Below are positions 22,121 through 23,845 of a DNA stretch of 23,845 nucleotides, in pieces (positions within the stretch are counted from its first letter, which is position 1; the number at the start of each line of letters is the position of its first letter). The stretch lies in assembly GCA_964513285.1 (NCBI GenBank), contig CAZEML010000042.1:1-23845 (forward strand). Reading direction: 5' to 3'. The stretch comes from UBA11606 sp964513285 (lineage in GTDB: Bacteria; Actinomycetota; Acidimicrobiia; Acidimicrobiales; Aldehydirespiratoraceae). Made by a program: the position numbers and the translations under genes. The notes beneath the pieces are model-generated. The model had not been told where the DNA came from. It worked only from the letters and a program-made list of their open reading frames with translations, and ran no database searches.

Positions 22121-23473
22121 TCAGGGGCCGCTGAACTGCCAGCCGCTGTCGTCCTCGGCCCACGCGGCCGTGAGGGCCGGGTCGGCGTAGGAGTCGGGGT
22201 TGGCCGGCACTTCGAGCCCGTCGTACGACGCGACCTCGGCGCGGCCGACGACCATCCAGTGGACTTCGTCGGGGCCGTCGGCGAGACGCAGCGTGCGCTG
22301 GCCGGTGTACATGCTGGCGAGCGGGGTCCACTGGCTGACGCCGGTGGCGCCGTGCATCTGGATCGCCTGATCGATGATCTGGCAGACCCGCTCGGGCACG
22401 AGGGCCTTGACGGCGGAGATCCACACGCGGGCTTCCTGGTTGCCGAGCGTGTCCATCGCCTTGGCGGCCCGCAGCACCATCATGCGCATCGACTCGATCT
22501 CGGTCCGGGCCCGGGCGATGATCTCCATGTTGCCGCCGAGACGGACGAGCGGCTTGCCGAAGCCCTCACGGGTGGCGCCACGGCGAACCATCAACTCGAG
22601 CGCCTTCTCGGCCTGACCGATCGAGCGCATGCAGTGATGGATGCGGCCCGGGCCGAGCCGAAGCTGGCTGATCTCGAAGCCACGGCCCTCGCCGAGCAGC
22701 ATGTTGGTGGCGGGCACGCGCACATCGTTGAAGCGGATGTGCATGTGGCCGTGCGGAGCGTCGTCCTGGCCGAACACGAACATCGGGCCGAGGATCTCGA
22801 CGCCGGGCGTGTCGATCGGCACGAGGATCTGCGACTGCTTGCGGTGCGGCGGACCATCGGGGCTGGTCTGGCACATCACGATCATGATCTTGCAGCGAGG
22901 ATCGCCGGCACCGGAGATGTAGTACTTCTCGCCGTTGATGACGTACTCGTCGCCGTCCTTCACCGCCTGGGTGCGGATGTTCTTGGCGTCCGAACTCGGC
23001 AGGCCCGGCTCGGTCATCGCGTAGGCGGAGCGGATCTCGCCGTTCAGCAGCGGCTCGAGCCACTGCTTCTTCTGCTCCGGCGTACCCACGCGCTCGAGCA
23101 CCTCCATGTTCCCCGTGTCCGGCGCGCTGCAGTTGAGCGATTCGGAGGCGAGCGGGCTCTTGCCCAGCTCCGTGGCGATGTACGCGTAGTCGAGGTTCGT
23201 CAGGCCCGAGCCGTACTCGTTGTCCGGCAGGAAGAAGTTCCACAGGCCTGCGGCCTTGGCGGCGTTCTTCGCGCCCTCGAGGAGCTCCAGCTGACGCGGG
23301 TGCCAGGACCAGCGGTCGGTCTTCTCCTTGTCGAGGGAGAAGAACTCCTCGGTGATCGGGTCCACGTTGTCGCGGATGTGCGCCTTCACGGCGTCCATGA
23401 GGGGCTGGGCCTCCTCGGACATCGCGAGCTGGAACAGGTCGGCGTGCAGGGCGTCGGCGTTCGCCATGTTCAT
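22121..23473 (-). CDS. Acyl-CoA dehydrogenase, ACAD10/11-like
   Basis: 450-aa FAD-dependent acyl-CoA dehydrogenase that introduces an alpha,beta double bond in an acyl-CoA. Family motifs: FAD-contact segment YAMTEPGLPSSDAKNI (residues 151-166), the strand DEYVINGEKYYISGAGDPRCKIM, MLLGEGRGFEISQLRLGPGRIHHCMRSIGQAE (substrate/FAD-binding helices) and QMHGATGVSQWTPLA. These and the length place it with the ACAD11-like group rather than short-chain enzymes. ATG 23473 has GGGAGGG about 5 nt upstream. It is divergent from the ABC ATPase gene over a 206-bp gap. The specific acyl chain cannot be told. Confidence 0.93.
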   Translation of the reverse strand: MNMANADALHADLFQLAMSEEAQPLMDAVKAHIRDNVDPITEEFFSLDKEKTDRWSWHPRQLELLEGAKNAAKAAGLWNFFLPDNEYGSGLTNLDYAYIATELGKSPLASESLNCSAPDTGNMEVLERVGTPEQKKQWLEPLLNGEIRSAYAMTEPGLPSSDAKNIRTQAVKDGDEYVINGEKYYISGAGDPRCKIMIVMCQTSPDGPPHRKQSQILVPIDTPGVEILGPMFVFGQDDAPHGHMHIRFNDVRVPATNMLLGEGRGFEISQLRLGPGRIHHCMRSIGQAEKALELMVRRGATREGFGKPLVRLGGNMEIIARARTEIESMRMMVLRAAKAMDTLGNQEARVWISAVKALVPERVCQIIDQAIQMHGATGVSQWTPLASMYTGQRTLRLADGPDEVHWMVVGRAEVASYDGLEVPANPDSYADPALTAAWAEDDSGWQFSGP

Positions 23474-23636
23474 TCTTTCCCTCCCGGGGAGCGTGTCTTC
23501 ACTTCGACGGACGCAGGAGAGTACGGCGCGCGGAAGGGACGATCCACCGTCGTTCGGGAGCGGGCATGGCGGGTTTCCGCCCGTCGCGGCGCACCCTCGA
23601 TCCTTCTGGTGGAATCGCGGAGTCTAGGTGAGTGAG

Positions 23637-23651
23637 CGTTATGTTATAACG
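23637..23651. promoter_or_regulatory. Inverted repeat CGTTAT-gtt-ATAACG upstream of the ABC transporter gene
   Basis: A perfect 6-bp inverted repeat with a 3-bp centre in an AT-rich island within otherwise GC-rich DNA, 28 bp before the ABC ATPase start. It contains the palindrome GTTATAAC (23643-23650) and TATGTT (23640-23645), a possible -10. It could be an operator or simply the promoter core for this gene. Confidence 0.45.
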
Positions 23652-23679
23652 ATGAAAACCCGAAGAATCGGAGCTTTCG

Positions 23680-23845
23680 ATGCTGGTCGCGGAACAAGTC
23701 ACGAAGCGTTTCGATGGACGTCCGGCGATCTTGCGCCTCGATCTGCGCATCGATCAGGGAGAGATCGTCTGTCTCCTGGGTGCCAACGGCGCCGGCAAGT
23801 CCACGACGATCTCGCTGTTCCTCGGGTTCCTGCTGCCGGACGAAG
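23680..23845 (+). CDS. ABC transporter ATP-binding protein, 3'-truncated by window edge
   Basis: The first 55 codons of an ABC ATPase. It starts with MLVAEQVTKRFDGRPA, a typical opening of export-type ABC ATPases, and has the Walker A motif GANGAGKST at residues 34-42, then TISLFLGFLLPDE. The frame runs off the window. ATG 23680 is preceded by CGGAG at about 7 nt. The ABC-2/drug-type subfamily is suggested by the GANGAGKSTT context but the remainder, including the signature motif and Walker B, is not visible. Confidence 0.9.
   Translation, partial: MLVAEQVTKRFDGRPAILRLDLRIDQGEIVCLLGANGAGKSTTISLFLGFLLPDE

Noticed and set aside
22107..22122. Possible terminator hairpin GAGCC-GACCCG-GGCTC after the LacI gene
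   Set aside because: Only 5 bp of stem, no T-run, and it overlaps the stop region of the acyl-CoA dehydrogenase. Not distinguishable from chance in GC-rich DNA.
22259..23635. Plus-strand open frame opposite the acyl-CoA dehydrogenase
   Set aside because: Antisense of a gene with clear ACAD motifs and good Shine-Dalgarno; no homology-like pattern seen.

Overview
The window comes from a high-GC bacterial chromosome. Gene content, frequent GTG starts, many 4-bp ATGA/GTGA overlaps and a recurring TANNNT box 6-8 nt before start codons point to an actinobacterium. A member of the class Acidimicrobiia is my best guess, but this rests on overall character and not on a database comparison. No rRNA, tRNA, insertion sequence, prophage or CRISPR array was seen. 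Most of the window looks like ordinary chromosomal metabolism, densely packed, with no gene-free stretch above about 300 bases.

Layout. (1) 1-1314: 3' part of prfC (release factor 3). (2) 1346-2395: an Xre-type regulator and nucleotidyltransferase pair that looks like a toxin-antitoxin module, with a perfect inverted-repeat operator, facing a 49-aa single-pass membrane protein gene. (3) 2417-4798: an MFS transporter and an unrecognised 380-aa coiled-coil protein, both on the minus strand. (4) 5069-7556: cytochrome P450, its [3Fe-4S] ferredoxin, and a Glu/Leu/Phe/Val dehydrogenase-like protein whose catalytic Lys, Lys and Asp positions all appear substituted. (5) 7564-11442, minus strand: a four-gene overlapping cobalamin operon (threonine-phosphate decarboxylase, cobQ, cbiZ, cobD/cbiB) covering the cobyric acid to cobinamide-phosphate branch and cobinamide salvage. 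(6) 11537-12163: a secreted protein ending in FGxETSVLY-type repeats, then a strong palindromic terminator.

(7) 12232-19379: a form II carbon-monoxide-dehydrogenase-like molybdenum hydroxylase locus. On the minus strand coxG is followed by coxS-coxL-coxM. Divergently on the plus strand are coxD (MoxR AAA+ ATPase), coxE (VWA protein) and an unrecognised 203-aa gene. The large subunit carries AYRGAGR, the form II signature, so the true substrate is open. A CRP-like site lies before coxS. (8) 19371-21029: an AraC-family regulator divergent from a tandem SnoaL-like protein. (9) 21110-22084: a LacI-family regulator. (10) 22121-23473: an ACAD11-like acyl-CoA dehydrogenase, divergent from the start of an ABC-transporter ATPase gene cut by the window end.

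How the parts fit. The cox locus is self-consistent: catalytic S/L/M trimer, membrane-anchored CoxG, and the CoxD/CoxE pair known to mature the active site in canonical systems. The cobalamin operon makes aminopropanol phosphate and attaches it to cobyric acid, while CbiZ feeds salvaged cobinamide back to cobyric acid. The clearest unexpected signals are the degenerate ELFV dehydrogenase beside the P450/ferredoxin pair, the repeat-tailed secreted protein, and the leaderless-promoter signature, which in two places uses the upstream gene's TAG stop codon as part of the -10 box.
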